A DNA stretch of 64,000 bases from the NCBI GenBank assembly GCA_045533485.1, contig JAZSHX010000002.1, positions 7,943 through 71,942 on the forward strand, written 5' to 3'. Position numbers and translations under genes: made by a program. Shown here piece by piece: positions 8,496 to 16,585 of the stretch (position 1 is the stretch's first letter; each line of letters begins with the position of its first letter). This DNA comes from Scatosoma sp045533485. GTDB taxonomy: Bacteria > Bacillota > Clostridia > Christensenellales > Borkfalkiaceae. The notes beneath the pieces were generated by a model that was not told the DNA's origin, did not search any database, and was given only the letters and a program-made list of their open reading frames with translations.

Positions 8496-9555
8496 ATATT
8501 TCTCAAACAAATTTGACGGCTTAAAGGCGTACGTGCCGGGGGAACAGCCCAAGGATATGCAGTACGTCAAGCTCAACACCAACGAATTGCCCTTTGCGCC
8601 GCCCACGTCGGTGGTGCAAGCTATGCAAAAGGCAGGGGCAGGTACGAACTTATACTCTGATCCAACGTGTAGCGCGCTTGTGGAAAGCGCGGCGAAAGTG
8701 CTTGGCGTGAAACCTACGCAAATATTGCCCACCAACGGTTCGGATGAAATTTTGAACTTTGCGTTTATGGCGTTTTGCGATGAAAATACGCCTGCGGTTT
8801 TTGCCGATTTGACCTATGGGTTTTATTCGGTATTCGCCGATTTGTACGGCGTGGAAAAGAAAATTATTCCGTTGACGGACGATTTTTCCATTGAACCCAC
8901 GCAGTATTTTTCGGCAGGAGGAACGGTATTTATCGCCAACCCCAACGCGCCGACGGGCAAAGCGCTTACAAGGGCGCAGGTGGAAGAAATCGTTAAAAAT
9001 AATCCCGACAACGTAGTGGTTATCGACGAAGCGTACGTGGATTTCGGCGGAGAAACGTGCTTGCCGTTGATTGAAAAATACGACAACCTGCTTGTAACGC
9101 GCACGTTCTCTAAATCGGGCGGTTTGGCAGGCGCGCGTTTGGGGCTGGGTATTGCTTGCGAAAGCTTAATTGCCGATTTGAATACCATCAAATATTCCAC
9201 CAACCCCTATAACGTCAACGCCGTCACGATGGCGGCAGGCGTAGCGGCTTTGGCGGAGCTTGACCATTATAAAAAGACGCGCGATATCATCGTCAAAAAC
9301 CGTATGTACACGGCGGAAAAGCTCAAAGCGATGGGCTTTGAAGTTTTGCCGTCGAAAACCAACTTTTTGTTCGTGAAATCGAACGAAATCGACGGGGAAG
9401 AGCTGTATGAAAAATTAAAGGCGCGCGGTGTGCTTGTGCGGCATTTCAAAGGCGAACGTACGGCGGCGTATAACCGTGTAAGCATCGGTACGCTTCGGCA
9501 AATGGACGCGTTTTTAACGGCAGTAAGACAAATTTTAGCGGAGAAAAAGGTATGA
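8488..9555 (+). CDS. hisC: Histidinol-phosphate aminotransferase
   Basis: This 355-residue fold-type I PLP enzyme transfers the amino group from glutamate to imidazole-acetol phosphate. The substrate-binding start LNTNELPF, the cofactor loop NGSDEI, VVIDEAYVDF and the PLP lysine in TFSKSGGLAGARLG are visible. The start overlaps the end of hisD by eight bases and the end overlaps hisB by four, showing tight coupling. A broader aromatic aminotransferase role is possible, but the context fixes the main function. Confidence 0.95.
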   Translation: MSKYFSNKFDGLKAYVPGEQPKDMQYVKLNTNELPFAPPTSVVQAMQKAGAGTNLYSDPTCSALVESAAKVLGVKPTQILPTNGSDEILNFAFMAFCDENTPAVFADLTYGFYSVFADLYGVEKKIIPLTDDFSIEPTQYFSAGGTVFIANPNAPTGKALTRAQVEEIVKNNPDNVVVIDEAYVDFGGETCLPLIEKYDNLLVTRTFSKSGGLAGARLGLGIACESLIADLNTIKYSTNPYNVNAVTMAAGVAALAELDHYKKTRDIIVKNRMYTAEKLKAMGFEVLPSKTNFLFVKSNEIDGEELYEKLKARGVLVRHFKGERTAAYNRVSIGTLRQMDAFLTAVRQILAEKKV

Positions 9556-10139
9556 GAATAGGCAAAATTGCACGCAAAACGGCGGAAACGGATATTGTAT
9601 TGACGCTCAATTTAGACGGAACGGGCAACAGCGTTATCGACACGCGTTGCGGCTTTTTGGATCATATGCTCACGCTGTTTGCCAAGCACGCCGGATATGA
9701 TTTGGAAGTGCGTTGCAACGGTGATATCCACGTAGATTACCACCACACGGTGGAAGACGTGGCGATTGCGCTTGGGCAGGCGCTTGGACAGGCGCTTGGC
9801 GATAAAAGGGGCATCGTGCGCTACGGCGATATTATTTTGCCTATGGACGAAACGCTCATTTTGGCGGCGCTTGACGTGTCGGGGCGTGATTTTGCGGCAA
9901 TCGATTTGAAGTTTGAGTGGGAAAAGGTGGGCGATTTCGACACCGAGCTTTGCGAAGAATTTTTCTTGGCGCTTGTGCGTGAAGGCAAGCTTACCCTGCA
10001 CTTAAAACAGCTTGCAGGCAAAAACGCGCACCACATCATCGAAGGTTCGTTCAAGGCAGTGGCGCGTGCGCTTGGTGCGGCGACCAAAATTGACGAAAGC
10101 AAAAAGGATTTCGTACCGTCCACGAAAGGCGTGTTATAA
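9552..10139 (+). CDS. hisB: Imidazoleglycerol-phosphate dehydratase
   Basis: This 195-residue monofunctional dehydratase has the paired metal-binding histidine motifs DHMLTLFAKHAG, DYHHTVEDVAIALG and HHIIEGSFKA. It removes water from imidazoleglycerol phosphate. It is not fused to a histidinol-phosphate phosphatase domain, unlike the enterobacterial HisB, so the pathway needs a separate phosphatase that is absent from this array. It is a tightly packed member of the his array, with a four-base overlap with hisC and a 12-base gap to hisH. Confidence 0.96.
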   Translation: MRIGKIARKTAETDIVLTLNLDGTGNSVIDTRCGFLDHMLTLFAKHAGYDLEVRCNGDIHVDYHHTVEDVAIALGQALGQALGDKRGIVRYGDIILPMDETLILAALDVSGRDFAAIDLKFEWEKVGDFDTELCEEFFLALVREGKLTLHLKQLAGKNAHHIIEGSFKAVARALGAATKIDESKKDFVPSTKGVL

Positions 10140-10151
10140 GGAGCTGAAAAA

Positions 10152-10760
10152 ATGATAGCCATTGTCGATTACGGCGTGGGGAATTTGTTTTCCCTGCGTT
10201 CGTCCTTTGCAAAAATCGGCGCGGATACGGTGGTAACTGCGGATAAAGACGTGATAGAAAAAGCGGATAAAATCATATTGCCCGGGGTTGGCGCGTTTGC
10301 GGACGCCGCGAAAAAGCTGAAAGATACGGGGCTTGGCGAAGTGGTGAAAACGCAGGCAAAGCAAGGCAAAATGATCATGGGTATTTGTCTTGGTATGCAG
10401 CTTTTGTTTGAGCGTAGTTTTGAATACGGCGAGCATCAAGGGTTGGGACTTATCAAGGGCGACGTAGTGCCTATCAAGGGCTACGTAGACGCGAGCTTGA
10501 AAGTGCCGCATATCGGCTGGAACGGCTTATTTTTCCCAAAAAAGCATTTTCTTTTTTCGCATTTAAACGAAGGCGACTGCGCCTATTTTGTGCACTCGTA
10601 TTTTGCAACCAACTGTCAAGACAGCGTAATTGCTACCACCGAATACGGCAAGCATTTGACGGCGGCGGTGGCAAGCGGAAACGTGATGGGCTGTCAATTC
10701 CACCCCGAAAAAAGCGGCGACGTGGGCTTGTCTATCCTGCGTGCGTTTTGTCAGGCGTAA
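10152..10760 (+). CDS. hisH: Imidazole glycerol phosphate synthase, glutaminase subunit
   Basis: This 202-residue class I glutamine amidotransferase delivers ammonia to HisF. IVDYGVGNLFS at the start, the oxyanion loop LPGVGAF, the nucleophile cysteine in GICLGMQLLFE and the catalytic His-x-Glu in QFHPEKSG are all present, so it should be active. The partner hisF lies after hisA, the usual H-A-F order. The site before ATG is AAGGAGCTG. Confidence 0.96.
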   Translation: MIAIVDYGVGNLFSLRSSFAKIGADTVVTADKDVIEKADKIILPGVGAFADAAKKLKDTGLGEVVKTQAKQGKMIMGICLGMQLLFERSFEYGEHQGLGLIKGDVVPIKGYVDASLKVPHIGWNGLFFPKKHFLFSHLNEGDCAYFVHSYFATNCQDSVIATTEYGKHLTAAVASGNVMGCQFHPEKSGDVGLSILRAFCQA

Positions 10761-10781
10761 CATAAAAAATAGAGAAGAAGT

Positions 10782-11495
10782 ATGATTATTTTACCTGCGA
10801 TTGATTTATTTGACAACAAAGCCGTGCGCTTGTATAAAGGCGATTACGCGCAAATGACGGTGTATAACGAAAATCCCGTGGCGGTGGCAAAGCAGTTTGA
10901 AAAGGACGGCGCAACTTGGGTACACCTTGTCGATTTGGCAGGGGCAAAACAGGGCGAACCCGTGCATTTTAACGTAGTGAAGGAGATTGCCTTGCAAACG
11001 GGCTTACAAGCGGAAATCGGCGGCGGTATTCGTAATATGCAAACGGTAGACGCGTATATCCAAGCAGGCGCATCGCGCGTAATTATCGGTACGGCAGCTG
11101 TGCAGGACGAAGCATTTTTGAAAGCCGCGCTTAACAAATACGGCGATAAAATCGCGGTAGGTGCAGACGTAGCCGACGGCAAAATCGCTATCAAGGGCTG
11201 GCTGGAAAAATCCGCGTATTCCTTGGACGAGTTTTTGCAAAAAATGGTGGCTTTGGGCGTGAAAACCGTCATTTGCACGGACGTTTCCAAGGACGGGGCT
11301 ATGAAAGGCGCGAACGTGGAGCTGTATAAAGCGTTGACGGAAAAATACCCCTTGCAAGTGATTGCGTCTGGCGGCGTTTCGTCGCTTGACGACGTGCGCG
11401 CATTGGCTAAAAATAACGTGTACGGCGCGATTATCGGCAAAGCGTATTATATCGGCGCGATTGATTTAGGGCAGGCGATACAGGTGGCAAAATGA
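10782..11495 (+). CDS. hisA: ProFAR isomerase
   Basis: This 237-residue TIM-barrel enzyme opens the ribose ring of ProFAR to PRFAR. The N-terminal catalytic aspartate in LPAIDLFDNKAVRLYKGDY and the second-half aspartate in ADVADGKIAIKGW are present, and the two half-barrels with GGGIR and ASGGVSS phosphate loops are clear. It overlaps hisF by four bases. Confidence 0.96.
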   Translation: MIILPAIDLFDNKAVRLYKGDYAQMTVYNENPVAVAKQFEKDGATWVHLVDLAGAKQGEPVHFNVVKEIALQTGLQAEIGGGIRNMQTVDAYIQAGASRVIIGTAAVQDEAFLKAALNKYGDKIAVGADVADGKIAIKGWLEKSAYSLDEFLQKMVALGVKTVICTDVSKDGAMKGANVELYKALTEKYPLQVIASGGVSSLDDVRALAKNNVYGAIIGKAYYIGAIDLGQAIQVAK

Positions 11496-12250
11496 TAACC
11501 AAACGAATTATTCCTTGCTTAGACGTGCGCGATGGAAAAGTGGTGAAAGGCGTCAATTTCCAAAGCGTGAAAGACGTGGCTTCGCCCGTGGAATTAGCGA
11601 AATTTTATTCAAATAACGGCGCGGATGAGCTGGTGTTTTACGACATTACGGCGTCGGCGGAAGGCAGAAATATTTTTACGGATATTTTGCGTGAAACGGC
11701 TTCGTCGGTGTTTATTCCCTTGACGGTGGGCGGCGGCATACGCGGCGTGGCTGATTTTGAACGCGTGCTTTCGTGCGGCGCGGATAAGGTCAGCGTCAAT
11801 TCGGGCGCGATTGCCAACCCCAAGCTTATCAAGGAAGCAGCGCAAAAATACGGCGATCAATGCGTTGTGATTTCCGCGGATATCAAGCGTGTAAACGGCG
11901 AATTTCACGTGTTTGCCAAAGGCGGCAGAGAAGACACGGGTATGGACGCGATAGAGTGGATTAAGCGTTGCGTAGGCGACGGTGCAGGCGAAGTGGTGGT
12001 CAATTCTATGGACACGGACGGCGTGAAAAACGGCTTTGATTTGCCCCTTTTACAGGCAGTGGTAGACGCTGTGGACGTGCCCGTAATCGCGTCGGGCGGC
12101 GCAGGAAAAATAGAGCATTTTACGCAGTTGTTCAAATACCTGCCTAAGGTGGACGCAGGACTTGCGGCTTCCATTTTCCATTTTGGCGAAGTGGCAATTC
12201 CCCATTTGAAACAGCAATTAAAAGCGGACGGAATTAACGTGCGCTTGTGA
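11492..12250 (+). CDS. hisF: Imidazole glycerol phosphate synthase, cyclase subunit
   Basis: This 252-residue TIM-barrel cyclase works with HisH to make imidazoleglycerol phosphate and AICAR. The catalytic aspartate in IIPCLDVRDGKVVKGVNF, the second aspartate in NSMDTDGVKNG and the phosphate loops TVGGGIR and ASGGAG are conserved. Its ATG overlaps the hisA stop. The product AICAR feeds purine synthesis, and the guaB-guaA genes lie a few kilobases downstream in a separate unit. Confidence 0.96.
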   Translation: MITKRIIPCLDVRDGKVVKGVNFQSVKDVASPVELAKFYSNNGADELVFYDITASAEGRNIFTDILRETASSVFIPLTVGGGIRGVADFERVLSCGADKVSVNSGAIANPKLIKEAAQKYGDQCVVISADIKRVNGEFHVFAKGGREDTGMDAIEWIKRCVGDGAGEVVVNSMDTDGVKNGFDLPLLQAVVDAVDVPVIASGGAGKIEHFTQLFKYLPKVDAGLAASIFHFGEVAIPHLKQQLKADGINVRL

Positions 12251-12268
12251 CGGATAGGAGAGATAGAA

Positions 12269-12919
12269 ATGGTAAATATTGACGAATTAAAATTTGACGA
12301 AAAGGGCTTGATACCTGCAATCGTAGTCGACGTAAAAACGGGCGACGTACTCACGCTTGCATATATGAACAAGCAAAGCTTGCAAATTACGCTTGAAAAG
12401 GGGCTTACTTGCTTTTGGAGCAGAAGCAGAAACGAGCTTTGGCTGAAAGGCAAAACGAGCGGCAATTATCAGCACGTAGTTTGCATTACGGCCGATTGCG
12501 ATAAGGACGCGCTGGTGGTAAAGGTGGAAAAGGACGGACCCGCTTGCCATACAGGCGAAGGGAGCTGTTTTTTTAACCCCTTGTACGTAAATGAAGAAAA
12601 AACGGAGTTCTCCTTGCGCAGTTTATATGAAATGCTGCTTGGCAGAAAAAAGGATAAGCCGCAGGGCTCGTATACCACCTATTTGTTTGAAAAGGGCTTG
12701 GATAAAATTTTGAAAAAGGTAGGCGAAGAAAGCACGGAAGTGATTATCGCCGCCAAAGCGGAAGACAAAAAGGAAACGGTGTACGAAATTGCCGATTTGG
12801 CGTATCACGTAATGGTGCTTATGGCGCAGGCAGGCATTACGGTGGACGAAGTGTACGACGAGCTTGCTTCCCGTCACGTGATCGACCATAAAGTGAAACA
12901 GGAAAAAATGACGAAATAA
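12269..12919 (+). CDS. hisIE: Bifunctional phosphoribosyl-AMP cyclohydrolase / phosphoribosyl-ATP pyrophosphatase
   Basis: This 216-residue fusion performs steps 2 and 3 of histidine synthesis. The N-terminal HisI half has the metal site ITADCDKDALVVKV and PACHTGEGSCF. The C-terminal HisE half (from about residue 115) has KKVGEESTEVIIAAK and the helix DLAYHVMVLM, typical of the MazG-like fold. The order I-E is standard. It ends the his array and is followed directly by a strong terminator. Counting all his genes, only a histidinol-phosphate phosphatase is missing. Confidence 0.96.
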   Translation: MVNIDELKFDEKGLIPAIVVDVKTGDVLTLAYMNKQSLQITLEKGLTCFWSRSRNELWLKGKTSGNYQHVVCITADCDKDALVVKVEKDGPACHTGEGSCFFNPLYVNEEKTEFSLRSLYEMLLGRKKDKPQGSYTTYLFEKGLDKILKKVGEESTEVIIAAKAEDKKETVYEIADLAYHVMVLMAQAGITVDEVYDELASRHVIDHKVKQEKMTK

Positions 12920-12922
12920 AGA

Positions 12923-12951
12923 AAAACCCGTGGCGTGAAACCACGGGTTTT
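12923..12951. terminator. Bidirectional terminator between hisIE and the minus-strand lipoprotein gene
   Basis: AAAACCCGTGG (12923-12933) pairs perfectly with CCACGGGTTTT (12941-12951) around a 7-base loop. A/T runs on both sides let it serve the converging genes. Confidence 0.8.
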
Positions 12952-12981
12952 CCTATGGAAAGAGATAGGAGAATAAGGCAA

Positions 12982-13692
12982 TTACGATTGTCTTTTGGCA
13001 AGAATTTGTCCTGTTACGGCGTTGATTAAAAATGCGGTTACGTTACCTTGTCTGTCAACGACGCCCACGTAATAATAGGGCGCGCCTTCGTATAATAGCC
13101 GTAAATGAATTTCCCCTGCAAAGCCGTATTTATCCGTCAAGCTATCGAAAAGCGCTTTTTCCTTTTCCGTAAGCAGGGAAAGCGCTTGCTTGGGCGCTAT
13201 CGTATCGCTTGTAAGCACCGATTTTGCAGTGTACACGCTTTCGTTCGTGCCGCAAACCAGCCGTAAATCCAGCGTTGAGCATTTGCTCACGTCCACGGGG
13301 CAAGCGTAATAATATTCGCTTTTTACGTTATCAAATGACATTTCGCCGCCGTATTCCGTTCCGTCGAACGTGAAATACACCGCATACGTTTTTTCTCCTG
13401 ATGGTGCAATCAGGCGGATTTCGGTGCGTACGTTGGTTTTGCTGACGATACCGTCCGTTTGATAGGGAGATTCCTTGATTAGAGAATAAACACGCAGGGA
13501 ATATTCGTCGTCTTTATGTATAAATACGTTGCTTCTCAATTCAGAGACGTAGGAAAAATAATCGATCTGCTTCGTACAACCGCCAAAAACGGGCAGGCAT
13601 AAGATAAGCAATATAAGCGTACAGCACGCGCGGAGCAACGCGCGCTTTTTCGTATGTAAAAAACGAGAAAAGGATAAGAAAAAAGCGTTCAT
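12982..13692 (-). CDS. Putative lipoprotein of unknown function
   Basis: This 236-residue protein is not recognised. It has a basic N-terminus, a hydrophobic stretch at about residues 19-36 and a lipobox ending in FGGC, so it should be a membrane-anchored lipoprotein. The mature part is mostly short beta-type segments, and its C-terminus (YYVGVVDRQGNVTAFLINA then TGQIL) resembles a PepSY-like end, which is only suggestive. No Shine-Dalgarno site is visible before ATG at 13692. A TATATT hexamer ends exactly six bases before the ATG, so a leaderless mRNA is possible. It is divergent from the gene at 13807. Confidence 0.65.
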   Translation of the reverse strand: MNAFFLSFSRFLHTKKRALLRACCTLILLILCLPVFGGCTKQIDYFSYVSELRSNVFIHKDDEYSLRVYSLIKESPYQTDGIVSKTNVRTEIRLIAPSGEKTYAVYFTFDGTEYGGEMSFDNVKSEYYYACPVDVSKCSTLDLRLVCGTNESVYTAKSVLTSDTIAPKQALSLLTEKEKALFDSLTDKYGFAGEIHLRLLYEGAPYYYVGVVDRQGNVTAFLINAVTGQILAKRQS

Positions 13693-13748
13693 GTTTTTAA
13701 TATATTAAAAAAAGATGCAAAACATACCAAAAAAAATTGTTCATATTC

Positions 13749-13777
13749 TTGCTTTTTTTATTTGAATATGGTAAAAT
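13749..13777 (+). promoter_or_regulatory. Sigma-A promoter for the membrane protein gene at 13807
   Basis: TTGCTT (13749-13754), a 17-base spacer carrying TG-G at its end, and TAAAAT (13772-13777). A GGGGAGGAAGG ribosome site follows before ATG at 13807. Confidence 0.65.
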
Positions 13778-13806
13778 AATATAAATACTATGGGGAGGAA
13801 GGGCTT

Positions 13807-14418
13807 ATGCGCTTGAACAAAGTGATATTGCGTGCCGTTGGCAGTACGTTATCCGCAATCGTAATTTTGTTGTCCGTGCTTGTGCTTACCATGTCCTTCC
13901 TGTTTCCTTCCACGATGATGCGCGTTACCTATGATTTGGGGATGGATAAAGCCAGCATCCGCAACGCGAAACGCGCGTACGCCCTTTACGGCGATAACGA
14001 AAACGTTTATTTCATCGCGTACGCAACCGAAGTGGCAATCGGGTTGAAAGACGATAAGCAAATCGAAATATGCGGAGAAAAATTGCTTGCCGATAACGAA
14101 TTTGCGGCGTATTGCGCGCGCATTGACGAACAAACGCAAAGCGACGGCGGCTATGCGCAATACGTGTGCGCTAACGTTTGCTTGGCGAAATACGAACAGG
14201 GGAAAAATCAAGAAGCGATTGACACGGCAAGCGCGTGGGTGAAAAGCGCGTTTCCGCAAAACAATGCGTTAGCGGCAGTGGGCTTGCGCGCGAAAACAAA
14301 AGGGGATCAAGACACTGTAACGAAAGTTCTTGCAAAAATGAATGAGATAAGCAAAGGCGAACTTACGGACTTAGATAGAGCATATCTTGGCAGTATTTCG
14401 CGTGCGTTAAACGGATAA
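13807..14418 (+). CDS. Membrane-anchored helical protein of unknown function
   Basis: This 203-residue protein is not recognised. One membrane segment lies near the N-terminus (about residues 13-34, rich in V, L and S). The rest is alpha-helical and reads like degenerate TPR-type repeats (for example NAKRAYALYGDNENVYFIAYATE and later AKYEQGKNQEAIDTASAW), predicted to lie outside the membrane. It has a very strong ribosome site (GGGGAGGAAGG), its own promoter and its own terminator, so it is a real single-gene unit. Confidence 0.7.
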   Translation: MRLNKVILRAVGSTLSAIVILLSVLVLTMSFLFPSTMMRVTYDLGMDKASIRNAKRAYALYGDNENVYFIAYATEVAIGLKDDKQIEICGEKLLADNEFAAYCARIDEQTQSDGGYAQYVCANVCLAKYEQGKNQEAIDTASAWVKSAFPQNNALAAVGLRAKTKGDQDTVTKVLAKMNEISKGELTDLDRAYLGSISRALNG

Positions 14419-14458
14419 AATGGATACTTTGCCTTGCGGCATCGCGTCCATTTTGTTT
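14417..14458 (+). terminator. Terminator after the membrane protein gene
   Basis: AAAATGGA (14417-14424) pairs with TCCATTTT (14447-14454), with an inner TGCC/GGCA stem and a T-rich tail. It overlaps the stop codon. Confidence 0.6.
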
Positions 14459-14504
14459 ATATACAGGAAAAAAATTTTTAAGTTACCATATAAGGAGAGC
14501 AGTT

Positions 14505-15959
14505 ATGAGCAGTAAAATTGTCAAAGAAGGGCTTACGTTTGACGACGTGTTGTTAATTCCGCAAAAATCGGACGTGTTGCCCAACGACGTATCTTTGAAG
14601 ACCAAGCTTTCTGATAAGATTAGTTTGAATTTGCCGTTGATGAGTTCGGCGATGGATACGGTGACCGAAAGCCGCATGGCGATCGCGATGGCGCGTGAAG
14701 GCGGTATCGGTATCATACATAAAAATATGTCCATCGAAGAACAGGCGTTGCACGTGGATAAGGTAAAACGCAGTGAACACGGCGTTATCACCGATCCGTT
14801 TTTCCTTGCGCCCGATAACCTTGTAAAGGAAGCGTTGGCGCTTATGGAAAAATACCGTATTAGCGGTGTGCCTATCACGAAAGACGGCAAGCTTGTCGGT
14901 ATTTTGACCAACCGCGATTTGCGCTTTGAAAGCGATTACGAACAACCCATTTCCAACATTATGACCAAAGATGGGTTGGTCACCGCGCCCGTAGGCACTT
15001 CGCTTGACGACGCGCAAAAGATTTTGGGTAAGCATAGAATTGAAAAATTGCCTATCGTGGACGAAAACGGCTATTTGAAAGGGCTTATCACCATTAAAGA
15101 CATTGAAAAATCCATTCAATATCCCAACTCCGCCCGTGACGCGAACGGCAGATTGCTTGTCGGCGCGGCGGTAGGGGTTGCGGACGGTACGATGGAGCGT
15201 ATTGCGGCGCTTGTAGAAGCGCGCGCGGACGTTATCACGATTGATACGGCGCACGGTCACTCCGCAGGCGTTTTGAAACGCGTGGAACAAATTAGAAGCA
15301 AATATCCTGGCGTGACGCTTGTGGCGGGCAATGTAGCGACGGCGGCTGCAACGGAAGCGCTCATTAAATCGGGTGCGGACGTGGTGAAGGTGGGTATCGG
15401 CCCCGGCTCGATTTGTACGACGCGCGTGGTTGCAGGTATCGGCGTGCCGCAGTTGACGGCTGTTCTTGACTGCGCGGAAATGGCGGACAAGCTGGGCAGA
15501 AGAATTATCGCGGACGGCGGTATCAAATACAGCGGCGATATCGTAAAAGCGTTGGCAGCAGGCGCAAGCGCGGTTATGGTCGGCTCGCTCCTTGCCGGTA
15601 CGCTGGAAAGCCCCGGCGAAGTGGAACTTTATCAGGGCAGAAGCTTTAAGGTATATCGCGGTATGGGTTCGCTTGGCGCGATGGCGGCAGGCAGCAGCGA
15701 CAGATATTTCCAAGAAGGTACGAGAAAATTCGTGCCCGAAGGGGTGGAAGGCAGAGTGCCTTATCGCGGCAGCGTAGCCGAAGTGATTTACCAACTCAAA
15801 GGCGGTTTGCGTTCGGGTATGGGCTATTGCGGTAAAGCAACCATCGAAGAATTGCGCACTAAATCGGAATTTGTACGCATCACCAACGCAAGCTTGATTG
15901 AAAGCCATCCCCACGACATTTCCATCAGCAAAGAAGCGCCTAACTATACGCAACACTAA
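14505..15959 (+). CDS. guaB: Inosine-5'-monophosphate dehydrogenase
   Basis: This 484-residue enzyme oxidises IMP to XMP, the committed step to GMP. The order is TIM-barrel start (LTFDDVLLIPQKSDVLP), an inserted pair of CBS domains (about residues 95-210), then the barrel with the catalytic cysteine loop GIGPGSICTTRVVAG, the GGIKYSGD phosphate loop and the mobile flap (YRGMGSLGAM, EGVEGRVPYRG). The ribosome site is AAGGAGAG. The next genes thrH and guaA are 12 and 14 bases apart, making a guaB-thrH-guaA operon. No purine riboswitch is seen in the leader. Confidence 0.97.
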   Translation: MSSKIVKEGLTFDDVLLIPQKSDVLPNDVSLKTKLSDKISLNLPLMSSAMDTVTESRMAIAMAREGGIGIIHKNMSIEEQALHVDKVKRSEHGVITDPFFLAPDNLVKEALALMEKYRISGVPITKDGKLVGILTNRDLRFESDYEQPISNIMTKDGLVTAPVGTSLDDAQKILGKHRIEKLPIVDENGYLKGLITIKDIEKSIQYPNSARDANGRLLVGAAVGVADGTMERIAALVEARADVITIDTAHGHSAGVLKRVEQIRSKYPGVTLVAGNVATAAATEALIKSGADVVKVGIGPGSICTTRVVAGIGVPQLTAVLDCAEMADKLGRRIIADGGIKYSGDIVKALAAGASAVMVGSLLAGTLESPGEVELYQGRSFKVYRGMGSLGAMAAGSSDRYFQEGTRKFVPEGVEGRVPYRGSVAEVIYQLKGGLRSGMGYCGKATIEELRTKSEFVRITNASLIESHPHDISISKEAPNYTQH

Positions 15960-15971
15960 CGGGGTAGCACT

Positions 15972-16571
15972 ATGACAGTTGTTTGTATGGATTTGGAAGG
16001 CGTGTTAGTGCCGGAAATTTGGATTGCGTTTTCCAAGGCAAGCGGAATTTCTCAGCTTTCGCGCACGACGCGCGACGAGCCCGATTACGACAAGCTTATG
16101 AAATGGCGTTTGGGCATTTTGAAAGAGCATAACTTGGGGTTAAAGGAAATTCAAGAAATTATCAGCGGTATGCAACCGTTTGACGGCGCGAAAGAGTTTT
16201 TGGACGAATTGCGCTCCAAAACGCAAGCGGTGGTGATTAGCGATACCTTTACGCAGTTTGGTATGCCGCTTATGCAAAAGCTTGGTTATCCCACGTTGTT
16301 TTGTAACGAACTCATTGTCGATAAGGACGGTATGATTTCAGGGTATAAAATGCGTGTAGAAAACTCCAAATATACCACAATCAAAGCATTGCAAGCGATG
16401 GGCTATGAAACGGTGGCGTTTGGGGACAGCTACAACGATTTGGCAATGATTAAAAACAGCAAAGCAGGGTTTTTGTTCCGTACGACGGACAAAATCAAAG
16501 CGGACAATCCCGATATCCCTGCCTTTGAAACGTATGGGGAATTGATGCAAGCAATCAAGCAATATATTTGA
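15972..16571 (+). CDS. thrH: ThrH-type phosphoserine phosphatase / phosphoserine:homoserine phosphotransferase
   Basis: This 199-residue HAD-family enzyme is close in sequence pattern to Pseudomonas ThrH: CMDLEGVLVPEIWIAF at the start (nucleophile Asp in the DLEG motif), ISDTFTQFGMPLMQKLG in the middle and GDSYNDLAMI as motif IV. ThrH hydrolyses phosphoserine to serine and can transfer the phosphate to homoserine. It could supply the phosphatase missing from the serC-serA operon and link to the homoserine dehydrogenase at the left edge. Its place between guaB and guaA is unusual and its reason is unknown. Confidence 0.88.
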   Translation: MTVVCMDLEGVLVPEIWIAFSKASGISQLSRTTRDEPDYDKLMKWRLGILKEHNLGLKEIQEIISGMQPFDGAKEFLDELRSKTQAVVISDTFTQFGMPLMQKLGYPTLFCNELIVDKDGMISGYKMRVENSKYTTIKALQAMGYETVAFGDSYNDLAMIKNSKAGFLFRTTDKIKADNPDIPAFETYGELMQAIKQYI

Positions 16572-16585
16572 CAGGAGAAATTTTT

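Noticed and set aside
14459..14504. Purine riboswitch before guaB
   Set aside because: The region is too short and has no conserved three-way junction.
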